A model generated the notes under the pieces. That model did not search any database, was not told the origin of the DNA, and worked only from the letters and a program-made list of their open reading frames with translations. Of a stretch of 64,000 nucleotides of DNA, positions 1 to 9,191 are shown piece after piece. Source of the stretch: Dehalobacter sp. 12DCB1 (GTDB taxonomy: Bacteria; Bacillota; Desulfitobacteriia; Desulfitobacteriales; Syntrophobotulaceae); NCBI RefSeq assembly GCF_004343605.1, contig NZ_POSF01000002.1, forward strand, positions 124,001-188,000, in the 5' to 3' direction. The position numbers were made by a program, and so were the translations under genes. Position 1 is the first letter of the stretch; the number at the start of each line of letters is the position of its first letter.

Positions 1-765
1 TTCGAATGGGCAGGGAAGCGTCCGCTTGCAGGTAAACGTGTCGTGGTAACACGTCCGGAAAAACTTAATTCCGTCCTTAGTCAGAAGATCCGAGATCTTG
101 GCGGGGAAGCTTTGGAATTCCCATGTATCCAAACCAGACCAATAAGCGACAATAAAGCATTTAATGCTGCACTGGAGCGGATCAAAGAATATAACTGGCT
201 TGTTTTTTCCAGCGCGGCTGGCGTAGAGGCTCTCTTTGACAGAATATACGAAATGGGGAGAGACATCCGTGACCTGTACGGGATTAAGATCGCGGTTATC
301 GGAGCCGGAACGGCCAAGGTGTTTACCCAGCGCGGCATTCGCATTGAGTATATGCCGGAAAGCTATAACGTCGCCAGCCTTGCCAGCGGCCTCGTCAACG
401 TTCTGGCACCTGGAGAAAAAGTGTTGGTCTTACGGGCCAGGGAAGGATCGGAAGATCTAAACCGCATTTTTGATCAAGCAGGAATCTGCTATGAAGATAT
501 TCCGGTTTATGACACGTTCTACGAATCAGACAGCAGTATTTTTTCAAAAGAAATAATCCTGTCTTATGATTTTGATTATGCGGCATTTACAAGTGCTTCG
601 ACAGTAGGCGGATTTGTCAATGCCCTGCCGCAGCTGGATTTTACAAAGGTGACGGCAGTTTGCATTGGTGAAGAAACAGCCAAGGTGGCCCGAAGCCACG
701 GGATGAAGTGTATTATTGCCGAAAAAGCTACTTTGGACAGTATGGTTGAGGCAATCTCGCAGTAG
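1..765 (+). CDS. hemD: Uroporphyrinogen-III synthase domain, C-terminal part of a likely CobA-HemD fusion (5' end outside window)
   Basis: HemD closes linear hydroxymethylbilane into uroporphyrinogen III, the branch point to haem and corrinoids. The reading frame is open from base 1; the first residues (FEWAGKRPLAGKRVVVTRP) match the linker and first strand of HemD in fused uroporphyrinogen-III methyltransferase/synthase proteins, so the gene is probably truncated by the window edge rather than starting at the ATG at 43. The rest covers a complete two-lobed HemD domain, with AAFTSASTVGGF near the end as the typical conserved block. It sits 28 bp upstream of hemB in a clear tetrapyrrole operon. 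The fusion to CobA is inferred from the linker, not seen. Confidence 0.88.
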   Translation, partial: FEWAGKRPLAGKRVVVTRPEKLNSVLSQKIRDLGGEALEFPCIQTRPISDNKAFNAALERIKEYNWLVFSSAAGVEALFDRIYEMGRDIRDLYGIKIAVIGAGTAKVFTQRGIRIEYMPESYNVASLASGLVNVLAPGEKVLVLRAREGSEDLNRIFDQAGICYEDIPVYDTFYESDSSIFSKEIILSYDFDYAAFTSASTVGGFVNALPQLDFTKVTAVCIGEETAKVARSHGMKCIIAEKATLDSMVEAISQ

Positions 766-793
766 CAGTAAATGGCGGCCAAAGGAGGTACCG

Positions 794-1780
794 ATGGAAG
801 CAATCAGACCGAGAAGATTGAGAAAAGACAACGTTACCCGGGAGTTGGTACGTGAAACTCGTCTTTCTAAAAGTGCCCTGATCTACCCGATATTTATCAA
901 GGAAGGCAGTGCAATTGAAGAAAATATCGCAGCGATGGACGGCCAGAAGCGCTACAGCCCGGACCGGGTTGAACATGCGGTGGAGACCGTCATCAAGGCT
1001 GGTATCGGCAGTGTTCTGCTTTTCGGGGTACCGGAGCACAGTCGCAAGGATGAGACCGGAAGTGAGGCCTATAACGAAAACGGTGCCCTGCAGCAGGCCG
1101 TTCGGAAAATCAAGTTGAGCTTTCCACAGATTAATGTCATTACAGATGTATGCCTTTGCGAATATACCAGTCACGGACATTGTGGCCTATTAAAAGGCAA
1201 GGAAGTGGATAATGACGGTACTCTGTCAATACTGGCCAAAGTGGCAGTATCCCATGCCCAGGCCGGTGCAGATATGGTAGCGCCATCCGATATGATGGAT
1301 GGACGGATACAAGCCATCCGCGAAGCGTTGGACCAACACCATTTTACGACCCTACCGATTATGTCCTATTCGGCCAAGTATGCATCCTCCTTCTATGGAC
1401 CTTTTCGGGAGGCAGCCGGATGTGCACCGTCTTTCGGAGACCGGAAAACTTATCAAATGGATTATCATAATCTGCGTGAAGCCGTCCGGGAATCTGAACT
1501 TGATGTGCTGGAAGGGGCGGACATTTTGATGGTCAAACCGGCTCTGGCTTACCTGGATGTGATTGCCAAGCTCAAAGAGACATTTGACCTTCCCCTGGCT
1601 GCTTACAGTGTCAGCGGAGAGTACAGCATGATCAAGGCGGCAGCAAAAGCCGGACTGATTGATGAGGCCGCGATGATCTGCGAAACGACCGTGAGTTTTT
1701 TTCGGGCAGGAACCGATATGCTGATCACATATTTTGCACCGGAGATTGCGGCGTATATCAGTGAAGGAAGAATTGGTTAA
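794..1780 (+). CDS. hemB: Delta-aminolevulinic acid dehydratase (porphobilinogen synthase)
   Basis: Condenses two 5-aminolevulinates to porphobilinogen in the cytosol. The 328-residue protein has the usual family length. The two Schiff-base lysines are visible in SYSAKYAS (K195) and MVKPALAY (K248), and a cysteine cluster CLCEYTSHGHCG (C120, C122, C130) indicates the zinc-dependent class. The start at 794 is chosen because AAAGGAGG lies at 781-788; a longer open frame begins at 716 inside hemD without a ribosome site. It is followed 30 bp later by hemL, consistent with one operon. Confidence 0.97.
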   Translation: MEAIRPRRLRKDNVTRELVRETRLSKSALIYPIFIKEGSAIEENIAAMDGQKRYSPDRVEHAVETVIKAGIGSVLLFGVPEHSRKDETGSEAYNENGALQQAVRKIKLSFPQINVITDVCLCEYTSHGHCGLLKGKEVDNDGTLSILAKVAVSHAQAGADMVAPSDMMDGRIQAIREALDQHHFTTLPIMSYSAKYASSFYGPFREAAGCAPSFGDRKTYQMDYHNLREAVRESELDVLEGADILMVKPALAYLDVIAKLKETFDLPLAAYSVSGEYSMIKAAAKAGLIDEAAMICETTVSFFRAGTDMLITYFAPEIAAYISEGRIG

Positions 1781-1810
1781 GATTTAACAGTTAAAAGGCA
1801 GGTACAAGCT

Positions 1811-3088
1811 ATGAAATCGGAAATATTATATGAAAAGGCTAAACAGCTGATGCCCGGCGGAGTCAACAGTCCTGTGCGTAATTTTCAGTCTGTCGGCGAT
1901 ACGCCGCGCTTTATCAGCCGTGCCAAAGGGGCAAGACTCTATGATGTAGACGGTAACGAGTATATCGATTATATCGGCTCTTGGGGGCCGATGATCCTCG
2001 GACATGCCAACCCGGAAGTGCTGGAGGCTGTCGTGACGGCAGCTGAAAGAGGCTTGAGCTTCGGAGCTGCCACAGAAGCTGAGGTCAGGATGGCCCAATT
2101 GATCTGTGACTTGGTTCCGTCAATTGAAATGATCCGAATGGTCAATTCAGGAACAGAAGCAACGATGAGCGCAGTACGTGCAGCTCGCGGTTTTACCGGC
2201 AGAAATAAAATTATTAAATTCGAAGGCTGTTACCATGGACACAGCGACGCAATGCTGGTCAAGGCAGGATCGGGGGTTATGTCCTCCGGCGTACCGAGCA
2301 GCCTCGGGGTTCCTCCTGGATGTGCCGCTGATACTCTGACGGCGGTATTTAATGATATTGGCAGTGTGCAGGCCTTATTTGAAAACAATAAAGATCAGGT
2401 TGCAGCAGTGATTGTTGAGCTTGTACCTGCCAATATGGGTGTTGTCCTGCCGAAGCCGGGTTTTCTGCAGGAACTGCAAAAGCTTTGTACTGAAAACAGC
2501 ACATTGCTCATTGCCGATGAGGTTATTACCGGATTCAGGCTTGGTCTAGGCGGAGCCCAGGAACTGTTTGGCATTAAGCCGGATTTAACGGCTTATGGAA
2601 AAATTATTGGCGGCGGCATGCCGGTCGGGGCATACGGTGGAAGAAAAGAAATCATGCAGCAGGTCGCACCCTGCGGAGGAGTCTATCAGGCAGGAACTTT
2701 AAGCGGAAACCCTGTGGCCATGGCTGCAGGTATTGCTCAACTGTCTATTCTTAAAAACAACCCGCAGATCTATACGCATATTGATAGTCTCTCAGCAAGA
2801 CTAAGCAACGGATTACGGGAACTGATCAAAGCTAGAGGCCTAAAGGCGACGGTAAACAGTATCGGCTCGCTTTCAACGCTGTTGTTTACCAAACGGGAAG
2901 TCTATAATTATACCGATGCCTTGACCAGTGATACGAAGATGTATGGACGATTCTTCAGTGCCATGCTGAATCAGGGAATTTATCTTGCCCCTGCGCAATT
3001 CGAAGCGGTATTTATCTCTAATTCCCATACGGAAGTGGATATTGACCGGACGCTGGAGTGTGCAGAGAAGGCCTTAAGATCTCTCTAA
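1811..3088 (+). CDS. hemL: Glutamate-1-semialdehyde 2,1-aminomutase
   Basis: PLP enzyme that converts glutamate-1-semialdehyde to 5-aminolevulinate, the HemB substrate (C5 pathway). 425 residues, full length. The PLP lysine is K264 in AYGKIIGGGMPVGA, and the N-terminal PGGVNSPVR and VNSGTEATMSAVR blocks are characteristic of HemL over other class III aminotransferases. It lies between hemB and the corrinoid genes, so the same transcript probably supplies the precursor for both haem and cobalamin. Confidence 0.97.
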   Translation: MKSEILYEKAKQLMPGGVNSPVRNFQSVGDTPRFISRAKGARLYDVDGNEYIDYIGSWGPMILGHANPEVLEAVVTAAERGLSFGAATEAEVRMAQLICDLVPSIEMIRMVNSGTEATMSAVRAARGFTGRNKIIKFEGCYHGHSDAMLVKAGSGVMSSGVPSSLGVPPGCAADTLTAVFNDIGSVQALFENNKDQVAAVIVELVPANMGVVLPKPGFLQELQKLCTENSTLLIADEVITGFRLGLGGAQELFGIKPDLTAYGKIIGGGMPVGAYGGRKEIMQQVAPCGGVYQAGTLSGNPVAMAAGIAQLSILKNNPQIYTHIDSLSARLSNGLRELIKARGLKATVNSIGSLSTLLFTKREVYNYTDALTSDTKMYGRFFSAMLNQGIYLAPAQFEAVFISNSHTEVDIDRTLECAEKALRSL

Positions 3089-3175
3089 ATTTGAATAACC
3101 GATTTCATTAGAATACCAGGTAATGGAGTTAGAATTTTCAATTAAGGAATTATTTTTTGGAAAGGGAAGAGTGCG

Positions 3176-3571
3176 ATGACGGGAATTTTAATCTTAGCTC
3201 ATGGTAGCAGACAAAGTGAAACGGAAAATACGCTGCAGAAAATCATTGAGATGGTTAAGGAAGAACTGAAGTCTGGACTCAATACTAATCTAATTGAATA
3301 TGCGTTCTTACAATTTTCCGCTAACAATCTGGAAACGGGCCTGAAAAAACTTCTTGACCGGGGAGTTACAGAGATCAAGGTCATTCCGTATTTCCTGTTT
3401 GCCGGTGTTCATATTCTGGAGGATATCCCGGCTGAAATTGATGAATTCTTGAAAGAATACCCCAATGTAAAAATCAGCTTTGGACAAACTTTGGGGGCAG
3501 ATAAGAGACTTGCACAAATTGTTGTCGATCGGATAAAGGAAATGAGCGGTGACGCAAAATGCTGCAGCTGA
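3176..3571 (+). CDS. cbiX: Sirohydrochlorin cobaltochelatase, short (CbiX-S) form
   Basis: Inserts Co2+ into sirohydrochlorin in the anaerobic cobalamin route. Only 131 residues, one chelatase lobe, so it should act as a homodimer like the small archaeal CbiX enzymes; most Firmicutes CbiX are about twice as long. Metal-binding and catalytic histidines are visible as LAHGSR (H9) and FAGVHILEDI (H79). AAAGGGAAGAG precedes the ATG. The end overlaps cbiET by 13 bp, implying translational coupling. A sirohydrochlorin ferrochelatase role cannot be excluded from sequence alone, but the neighbours favour cobalt. Confidence 0.9.
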   Translation: MTGILILAHGSRQSETENTLQKIIEMVKEELKSGLNTNLIEYAFLQFSANNLETGLKKLLDRGVTEIKVIPYFLFAGVHILEDIPAEIDEFLKEYPNVKISFGQTLGADKRLAQIVVDRIKEMSGDAKCCS

Positions 3572-4827
3572 ACATCATTGGCATGGGCCCAGGCAATCTC
3601 CTGCAGCTGACTCGTGAGGCAGCGGAGGCAATAGAACGAAGCCAATGTCTGATTGGTGATAAGCGTATCCTGGCAGGATTGATAAACTTAGCAGATGGAA
3701 AAGACTTATATCATGCGACCCAGGACCGGCAGATCAGGGAATTTCTGCATACACTGCAGTCAGCCAGCGCGTGCGCCTATGAAGTTTCTATTCTGGTGTC
3801 TGGGGATGTTGGCTTCTACAGCCTGGCAAAGTCGCTCCTCGGCACTCTGGAATCCGAAAACCTCGTGGCTTCACCAAACATCCGCTTGATCTGTGGAATC
3901 GGATCACTTCAGTATTTTGCTTCGAAGCTCAGAACTTCCTGGGACGATGCCGTGATCTGCAGCCTGCATGGCAGAGCCAACAATATTGTCGGAAAAGTGA
4001 TGAATAACAGGAAGGTATTTGTTCTGACAGGTGGAGACCAGAATCCGGCATCCATCTGTAGGAGACTCTGTGATTTCGGCTTAGCGCATGTCAAAGTCAG
4101 TATTGGTGAAAACCTATCTTATCCGGATGAGAGGATTTGCACCGGAAAGGCCCAAGAATTTCTTGAACAGCCCTTCACCTCACTGAGCGTCATGATAATC
4201 GAAAATGTAACGCCGCTGAACCGGGCCTGCATCACGCACGGGCTTCCAGATGAATGGTTTGTGCGTGGTGATGTGCCGATGACCAAGCAGGAGGTCCGGG
4301 CAGTTTCTCTCTCTAAGCTACGTCTCCGCCAGGGCGATACCACCTACGACATTGGTGCCGGGACCGGTTCTGTTGCACTTGAAATGGCACTGCAGCAGTC
4401 GGATGGATTTGTCTATGCGATCGAAAAAAAAGATCAGGCGGTAGAGCTCATCCAAAGGAATAAAGAGAAATTCGGTGTAAAAAATCTTATTGTTATCAAA
4501 AATACGGCACCGGACGGAATTGCAGAGCTTCCGCCACCGGATAGGGTTTTTATCGGCGGCAGCAGCGGTAATTTGAAGGAAATACTCGATATGGTTTATG
4601 CCAAAAACCCGGTTGCGGGAATTGTTATCAATGCAATTACGCTGGAAACCCTGAATGAAGCCATGGATTACTATAACGATCAGACTGTTTATGATGTAGA
4701 GATTGTTCAAGTAATGGTCTCCAAAGCCAGAAAGCTGGCGAATTATCATCTCTTTACGGGACAGAACCCGGTGTTTGTGTTATCGGTCTGGCCTGTTGGA
4801 GTAAGCGTAGCGCATAAAGAAAGCTAA
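3559..4827 (+). CDS. cbiET: Precorrin-6Y/cobalt-precorrin-7 C5- and C15-methyltransferase, CbiE-CbiT fusion
   Basis: 422-residue two-domain enzyme. The N-terminal half (about 1-200) is a tetrapyrrole methylase of the CbiE type, starting LNIIGMGPGN. The C-terminal half (about 235-422) is a CbiT methyltransferase/decarboxylase with the SAM motif DIGAGTGSVALEMA near residue 265. The order E then T is that of CobL. It methylates C5 and C15 of the corrin ring and decarboxylates the acetate side chain. Translation is probably coupled to cbiX by the 13-bp overlap. Confidence 0.94.
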   Translation: MLQLNIIGMGPGNLLQLTREAAEAIERSQCLIGDKRILAGLINLADGKDLYHATQDRQIREFLHTLQSASACAYEVSILVSGDVGFYSLAKSLLGTLESENLVASPNIRLICGIGSLQYFASKLRTSWDDAVICSLHGRANNIVGKVMNNRKVFVLTGGDQNPASICRRLCDFGLAHVKVSIGENLSYPDERICTGKAQEFLEQPFTSLSVMIIENVTPLNRACITHGLPDEWFVRGDVPMTKQEVRAVSLSKLRLRQGDTTYDIGAGTGSVALEMALQQSDGFVYAIEKKDQAVELIQRNKEKFGVKNLIVIKNTAPDGIAELPPPDRVFIGGSSGNLKEILDMVYAKNPVAGIVINAITLETLNEAMDYYNDQTVYDVEIVQVMVSKARKLANYHLFTGQNPVFVLSVWPVGVSVAHKES

Positions 4828-4892
4828 AATAAGCCATAAATCAAAATGCGCCCCCAAATATTAACCCAGAAAAAGTAGGAAGGTAAATAATC

Positions 4893-5519
4893 ATGGAGCA
4901 TCGATTTGAAAATGTACTGCCAGAGGAGATTGAAAAAAGAAGCTTTGAAATCATCACGGAAGAGCTTGGGGATATTCAACTGGATATGGAGAAAGCCCCA
5001 ATCATCAAGCGGGTGATCCATACTTCGGCGGATTTTGATTATGTCCATAACTTGTGTTTTTCCGACAATGTCGTGCAGATTGCGCTTAGTGCCATTAAAA
5101 ATGGGGCATCGATATTAACAGATACAAAAATGGCCAGCGTTGGAATTAATGCCGGCAAACTAGGCGCATATGGCGGAAAGGTTTACTGCTTTATATCCGA
5201 TCAGGATGTAGCACAGGAAGCAAAGGAAAAGGGCAGCACACGCGCGGCTGTTTGCATGGAGAAGGCCAGTACCATTCCGGAACCGTTGATCATCGCCGTC
5301 GGAAATGCACCTACAGCACTGATCAGACTGGACCAGCTTATTCGCTCAGGACAGATTAAGCCGGTACTGGTGATTGGAGTTCCCGTCGGCTTTGTCAACG
5401 TTGTGCAGTCTAAAGAGCTGATCATGCTTTCCGGCGTTCCCTACATCGTAGCCAGAGGCCGAAAAGGCGGAAGCAATGTTGCTGCAGCCATTTGCAATGC
5501 ACTTCTTTATTCGCTCTAA
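4893..5519 (+). CDS. cbiC: Cobalt-precorrin-8 methylmutase
   Basis: Moves the C11 methyl group to C12, giving cobyrinate. 208 residues, normal length. The catalytic histidine is in KRVIHTSADFDY (H43), and the later GNAPTALIRL and GVPVGFVNV blocks are family signatures. A purine-rich site (GTAGGAAGGTAAA) precedes the ATG. It is the last gene of the operon. The other corrin ring genes (cbiD, F, G, H, J, A) are not in the window. Confidence 0.96.
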   Translation: MEHRFENVLPEEIEKRSFEIITEELGDIQLDMEKAPIIKRVIHTSADFDYVHNLCFSDNVVQIALSAIKNGASILTDTKMASVGINAGKLGAYGGKVYCFISDQDVAQEAKEKGSTRAAVCMEKASTIPEPLIIAVGNAPTALIRLDQLIRSGQIKPVLVIGVPVGFVNVVQSKELIMLSGVPYIVARGRKGGSNVAAAICNALLYSL

Positions 5520-5693
5520 ATTTTGACCTATGGTCAAACTACACCTACATCTTAACAATTTGACATTGTAAGGCGTTAGGTGTGCCCGCGTATACGCCTC
5601 GAAGCAAGAAACTTAAAGAAATCTCCGATATTGGGATTAGACGACATCTGGATAAATAAAAGACTTGTTCCTAGAAATTTGATAATAGAGACT
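5520..5693 (+). other. Intergenic stretch with a small hairpin and a short basic reading frame
   Basis: Directly after cbiC lies a 7-bp inverted repeat TTTGACC-tat-GGTCAAA without a T-run. From 5582 to 5659 an open frame encodes 25 codons rich in basic residues (VPAYTPRSKKLKEISDIGIR then RHLDK) ending in TAA, with no convincing ribosome site. It may be the decayed end of a lost gene. Nothing else is recognised. Confidence 0.3.
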
Positions 5694-5738
5694 AAAAAAC
5701 GTCCGGGGCATTTAAGCATGTGCCGGATGTTTTAATTT
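5694..5738. terminator. Bidirectional intrinsic terminator between cbiC and the AraC gene
   Basis: Stem ACGTCCGG...CA paired with TG...CCGGATGT around 5699-5730, followed by TTTTAATTTAT on the plus strand and TTTTTTAG on the minus strand. It separates two convergent genes, so it can serve both. Confidence 0.75.
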
Positions 5739-6996
5739 ATCTTAAGAATCCTTTTTTTCGAAATTCTAGCGGGGTCATCCCAACTATACCTTTAAAAATA
5801 GAATTAAAATGGTTTTGATAGTTATACCCCACCGCATCAGCAATCTCCTTTATGGGCTTATTGGAATTCAGCAAAAGATCCTTGCTTTGCTCAATCCGGA
5901 TTTTATTAATATTGCCTGCAAGTGTTAAGTGTGTTTCTTTGTTTATTTGACTGGAAAGATATGAAGGGCTTAAGCCAAGATACCTGGCCAGCTGATTTAA
6001 AGTGATCTTTTCAGCATAATAACGTTTGATATACTGTAAAGCCCGGTTTATATGGATCGAATATTCCTTACAGGTTAAGACAGAAACGGCGTGTGTAAAC
6101 ACTTTAGAGATTTCTACCATTTGAATAATAATCTCTTCAGGTGAACTCTGTTTATTTATCTTGACAATAAAACGCTCCAGCAGAGACATCATCCGTTCAT
6201 AGGGAGCATTTCCCTGAATGGCGTAAAGACAGCAGATACTGCCTGTAATGATGCAATTTAATTTTAGGGAAGAAATATATTGCTCATCGTAGGCCCGTGT
6301 TTGCCATAGCAAGTCCCCGGATTTTCTGAGAAGCAGTTGTATTCCTTTTTCATCTCCGCGGATGATGTTATCTCTAGCACTCTTAAGAAAAAAATAAATC
6401 ATGTCATAATGGCTTTTTCTATCCTCCTCCAGACAGGGATTAAGCAAATTCTTATATCCTGCCTTGGGATCTCTTTCTTCCCAGCAGTGAAAATTTTGCT
6501 TCGAGCCGACTAATGTCTTGACATTGGGTTTACATAACACAAGGAGAAATCTTCCTAGGTAATCAATACGTTTTAAAGTGGTCAAAGGCACTGTTTTCAA
6601 TGCGCTCTTGAACTCCTGCTTTTTCTGAAAGGATAATAATTGAGACCTGAGAATATTATCCAGAACTATTTCTGGAGGATCATGAACGATGAGCGGCCCA
6701 GAAACCACCGCTCCTATTTTTTTTGTTTTGTACCCAATCATCACAATGTTATAGACAAAGAAGTTCTTGGTAATAACAGTATGATAAGTATTCAAGTCAA
6801 AAGAGTCTTGTTCAAACAAAGCTGTAAGAAAATTGATGATTTCACCAAACTCAAAATAGTCCATCAAGAATGTATAGTTGGATCCTCTTAGAATTGAAGG
6901 GCGATTAACCAGTGTTAACGGGACGTACAAGGTTGTAATTTCTGTAGCACCATAAAACGTTTCGACAATTTTTCTGACTATTTCTTTCTGCTGCAT
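5737..6996 (-). CDS. AraC-family transcriptional regulator with large N-terminal sensor region
   Basis: About 419 residues. The last 100 residues form a two-HTH AraC domain (YIKRYYAEKITLNQLARYLG, SPSYLSSQINKETH, then IKEIADAVGYNYQNHFNSIFK). The first 300 residues are not recognised; a segment VVSGPLIVHDPP resembles the GPF-type segment of YSIRK-associated or Rsp-like regulators. Starts are GTG at 6999 or ATG at 6996 behind GGAAAGGAG; ATG is chosen. It is divergent from the cheW/chemoreceptor pair across an AT-rich gap, so it may regulate them. The ligand is unknown. Confidence 0.85.
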   Translation of the reverse strand: MQQKEIVRKIVETFYGATEITTLYVPLTLVNRPSILRGSNYTFLMDYFEFGEIINFLTALFEQDSFDLNTYHTVITKNFFVYNIVMIGYKTKKIGAVVSGPLIVHDPPEIVLDNILRSQLLSFQKKQEFKSALKTVPLTTLKRIDYLGRFLLVLCKPNVKTLVGSKQNFHCWEERDPKAGYKNLLNPCLEEDRKSHYDMIYFFLKSARDNIIRGDEKGIQLLLRKSGDLLWQTRAYDEQYISSLKLNCIITGSICCLYAIQGNAPYERMMSLLERFIVKINKQSSPEEIIIQMVEISKVFTHAVSVLTCKEYSIHINRALQYIKRYYAEKITLNQLARYLGLSPSYLSSQINKETHLTLAGNINKIRIEQSKDLLLNSNKPIKEIADAVGYNYQNHFNSIFKGIVGMTPLEFRKKGFLR

Positions 6997-6999
6997 CAC

Positions 7000-7260
7000 A
7001 TTTTTCTCCTTTCCTTCGTTTGTCTAGTACGTTTAGCCAAATATTGTTTCAATTATCTAAATATTTTATCAATATTAATTATTTATAAAGCTATAATAAT
7101 ATTTGTTGCTTTTTTCTCATTTTTAAAGATGTTTAAATTTATTAAAAAAGTTTTTGTTTGGGATTATTAGATTTAGTCTATCTTTTGATATAAATATAAC
7201 CTATTTAAACGATAGCATAAAAAATACGATATAAATAATTATAAAAAAGGGGGTGATATT
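7000..7260. promoter_or_regulatory. AT-rich divergent control region between the AraC gene and cheW
   Basis: 261 bp, strikingly A+T rich compared with the flanking genes, lying between two divergently transcribed genes; both promoters must be here. I could not single out a convincing sigma-A or sigma-D promoter. No ORF is supported. Confidence 0.5.
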
Positions 7261-7704
7261 TTGAAAAACATTCAAATGGTAGTGTTTGCTGTGGGCAAAG
7301 AATATTACGGCATTGACATTTTTTGTGCTCAGGAAATAATAAGGATTCCCAAGAACATTACCAAAATGCCGAACATGCCTTCGTTCATAGAAGGTATGTT
7401 AAACCTCAGAGATCAGGTTATTCCCGTGGTAGACCTTAGAAAAAGATTTGGTCTTGAAAACACGGAAACAGAAAATGACAGCCGGTTACTGGTGCTTAAG
7501 CTGGAAGGAATGCTTTTAGGCAATATTGTGGATGATGTTTCCGAGGTTCTGAGTGTAGGTGAAGAGTCCATCGAAAGTTTATGCGTCGAAATCGCCCATT
7601 TAGGCAATAGCTGCATCAAAGGGATCTGTAAAGTTGAGGATCGCTTGATTATGCTTCTGGATGTCACAAAATTAAAAAACGAAATATTTGCATCTGTTAG
7701 TTAA
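7261..7704 (+). CDS. cheW: CheW-like chemotaxis coupling protein
   Basis: 147 residues, a single CheW domain ([20 protein letters not shown] at the start, [19 protein letters not shown] in the centre). CheW links chemoreceptors to the CheA kinase at the membrane or in cytoplasmic arrays. The TTG start is chosen because GGGGGTG lies just upstream. The next gene is a chemoreceptor 16 bp downstream, so the two probably work together. No CheA, CheR or CheB is in the window. Confidence 0.93.
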   Translation: MKNIQMVVFAVGKEYYGIDIFCAQEIIRIPKNITKMPNMPSFIEGMLNLRDQVIPVVDLRKRFGLENTETENDSRLLVLKLEGMLLGNIVDDVSEVLSVGEESIESLCVEIAHLGNSCIKGICKVEDRLIMLLDVTKLKNEIFASVS

Positions 7705-7720
7705 AAATGGAGGAACAAAT

Positions 7721-8872
7721 ATGATTAAATTTTCGGCTTTAGATTCATGCAAATCCTTGGCAGAAACTCTAGGCCATCTGGTTCCGGGCGGAATTATGTT
7801 TTGCGTAACGGAAGGAGATACAATTGTTTGGAGATTTTCTTCAGATTCTTTTCACTTAGATTCGTTTGAGGTTGGGTATCATGTTGAGAGTAACGGCGTG
7901 ATGATGAATGCAGTGCGTAATAAAAAAACAGTCTCACAAAATGTTCCCCGAACCGTCTATGGTCAACGGCTCATCATTGTCGCTATGCCAATTATTGATG
8001 ATACCGACAATATTTTTGGTACATTTTCTGTTTTTCTACCGAAATTACACCCTGTGGCTGCTGCCTTTAAGGATTTTGCCCCTGTTTTGGCTGAGATGTT
8101 CGATGAAGGTTCGGTTATTTACATGACGGATTTAACTCAGGTTGTTTACCGGCAGGCTTCTCGAAAATTTGATATATCGTCTCTTCCTGTTGGCCATGTT
8201 ATTCAGGAAGAAGATGTTGCTTCTCGGACCATCAAAACGAAAAAGCCTATTTCAGAAGAAGGTGGAGCAGAGATATACGGTTTCCCTGTTTTAGAAACAA
8301 ATTACCCGCTCTTTGACGAAGACAATCCTGACGAAATAGTTGCTTCTCTAGGAGTCATTATCCCCAAAAAAACAGCAGCACACCTGCGCATTATTTCAGG
8401 AAATCTTGAAGACGGCTTGTCTGCAATTTCTGCAGCGATTGAAGAGCTCGCAGCGGAGGCTACGAGTATTCACTCCAACGAACAAAATCTGAACAACAAT
8501 ATTAAGGAAATTATCGGCCTTTCTGAAGAAATTAATAAGGTTTCTGTCTTCATAAAAGAAATAGCGGACGAGACAAAAATGCTTGGTCTGAACGCAGCAA
8601 TTGAGGCTGCCCGAGCCGGGGAATCAGGCAGAGGATTTGGTGTTGTGGCGGAAGAAATAAGAAAGCTTTCAGAACAATCTAAGAGCACTGTTCCCCGGAT
8701 CCAGGAATTAACGGATACCATCAAAGACAAAGTGAATGATGCTGGAGATATGAGTAAAAGTTCATTGCATGCCAGCCAGGAACAGGCTGCAGCAACAGAA
8801 CAAGTCACAGCCAGTATTGAGGAAATTACCGCAATGTGCGGAGAATTAAATGAGATGGCAAAGACTTTATAA
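7721..8872 (+). CDS. Soluble methyl-accepting chemotaxis protein with tandem duplicated sensor domain
   Basis: 383 residues, no membrane segment or signal peptide. Residues about 22-108 and 127-216 are two copies of the same sensor fold: each begins G-I/V-hydrophobic, passes a V-W/Y-R and S...F...S...VG stretch, then K-K-x-V/I-S, YG, and ends in FLPK or IIPK. The C-terminal half is a compact MCP signalling coiled coil whose hairpin tip is [20 protein letters not shown]. The ATG at 7721 follows AATGGAGG; an earlier in-frame start at 7688 overlaps cheW. It is a cytoplasmic receptor partnered with the preceding CheW; the signal is unknown. Confidence 0.92.
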   Translation: MIKFSALDSCKSLAETLGHLVPGGIMFCVTEGDTIVWRFSSDSFHLDSFEVGYHVESNGVMMNAVRNKKTVSQNVPRTVYGQRLIIVAMPIIDDTDNIFGTFSVFLPKLHPVAAAFKDFAPVLAEMFDEGSVIYMTDLTQVVYRQASRKFDISSLPVGHVIQEEDVASRTIKTKKPISEEGGAEIYGFPVLETNYPLFDEDNPDEIVASLGVIIPKKTAAHLRIISGNLEDGLSAISAAIEELAAEATSIHSNEQNLNNNIKEIIGLSEEINKVSVFIKEIADETKMLGLNAAIEAARAGESGRGFGVVAEEIRKLSEQSKSTVPRIQELTDTIKDKVNDAGDMSKSSLHASQEQAAATEQVTASIEEITAMCGELNEMAKTL

Positions 8873-8901
8873 GCTCAATTTATGAATGTTCCACATAGAA
8901 C

Positions 8902-8934
8902 AAACCCTAAGCAAGTAGAGGCTTAGGGTTTTCT
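8902..8934 (+). terminator. Intrinsic terminator after the chemoreceptor
   Basis: Perfect 10-bp stem AACCCTAAGC / GCTTAGGGTT with an 8-nt loop, followed by TTTTC. Confidence 0.85.
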
Positions 8935-9089
8935 GCCGTCTGCCAAGAGCTTCCTATGTTCATTACACTGATTGACGCAGATCCGGCCGCTGTAGGGGCC
9001 TATGATTACCGATTACGGGATTATTTTTTCTGATGGGATATTTTTAAGCGAAGATATTTTGTATAATAAGATTCAAAGAGGGTATCAGA

Positions 9090-9191
9090 ATGTTGGAGTT
9101 GTTCATCCTGGGGCTGATTATTTCAGTACTCATTCCGGCGGGGGATTTTTTGGGAATAAATGTAGTGGCAACTGTAAAAAGAGGTGGCTGA
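9090..9191 (+). CDS. Small hydrophobic peptide ORF translationally coupled to larC
   Basis: 33 codons starting MLELFILGLIISVLIPAGDF and ending in a basic tail VKRGG. The stop overlaps the larC start as TGATG (TGA 9189-9191, ATG 9191). AGAGGG lies 7-8 nt upstream of its ATG. One predicted membrane helix (about residues 3-17). The overlap and ribosome site argue for real translation, possibly only as a coupling leader; no family recognised. A TATAAT at 9062-9067 could be its -10 box, with a poor -35. Confidence 0.45.
   Translation: MLELFILGLIISVLIPAGDFLGINVVATVKRGG

Noticed and set aside
728-1180. 150-codon minus-strand open frame over hemB
   Set aside because: Mirror of a clearly conserved hemB; no ribosome site and no recognisable domain.
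5582-5659. Short basic frame after cbiC as a gene
   Set aside because: Only 25 codons, no ribosome site and no recognised family; kept only as a possible remnant.
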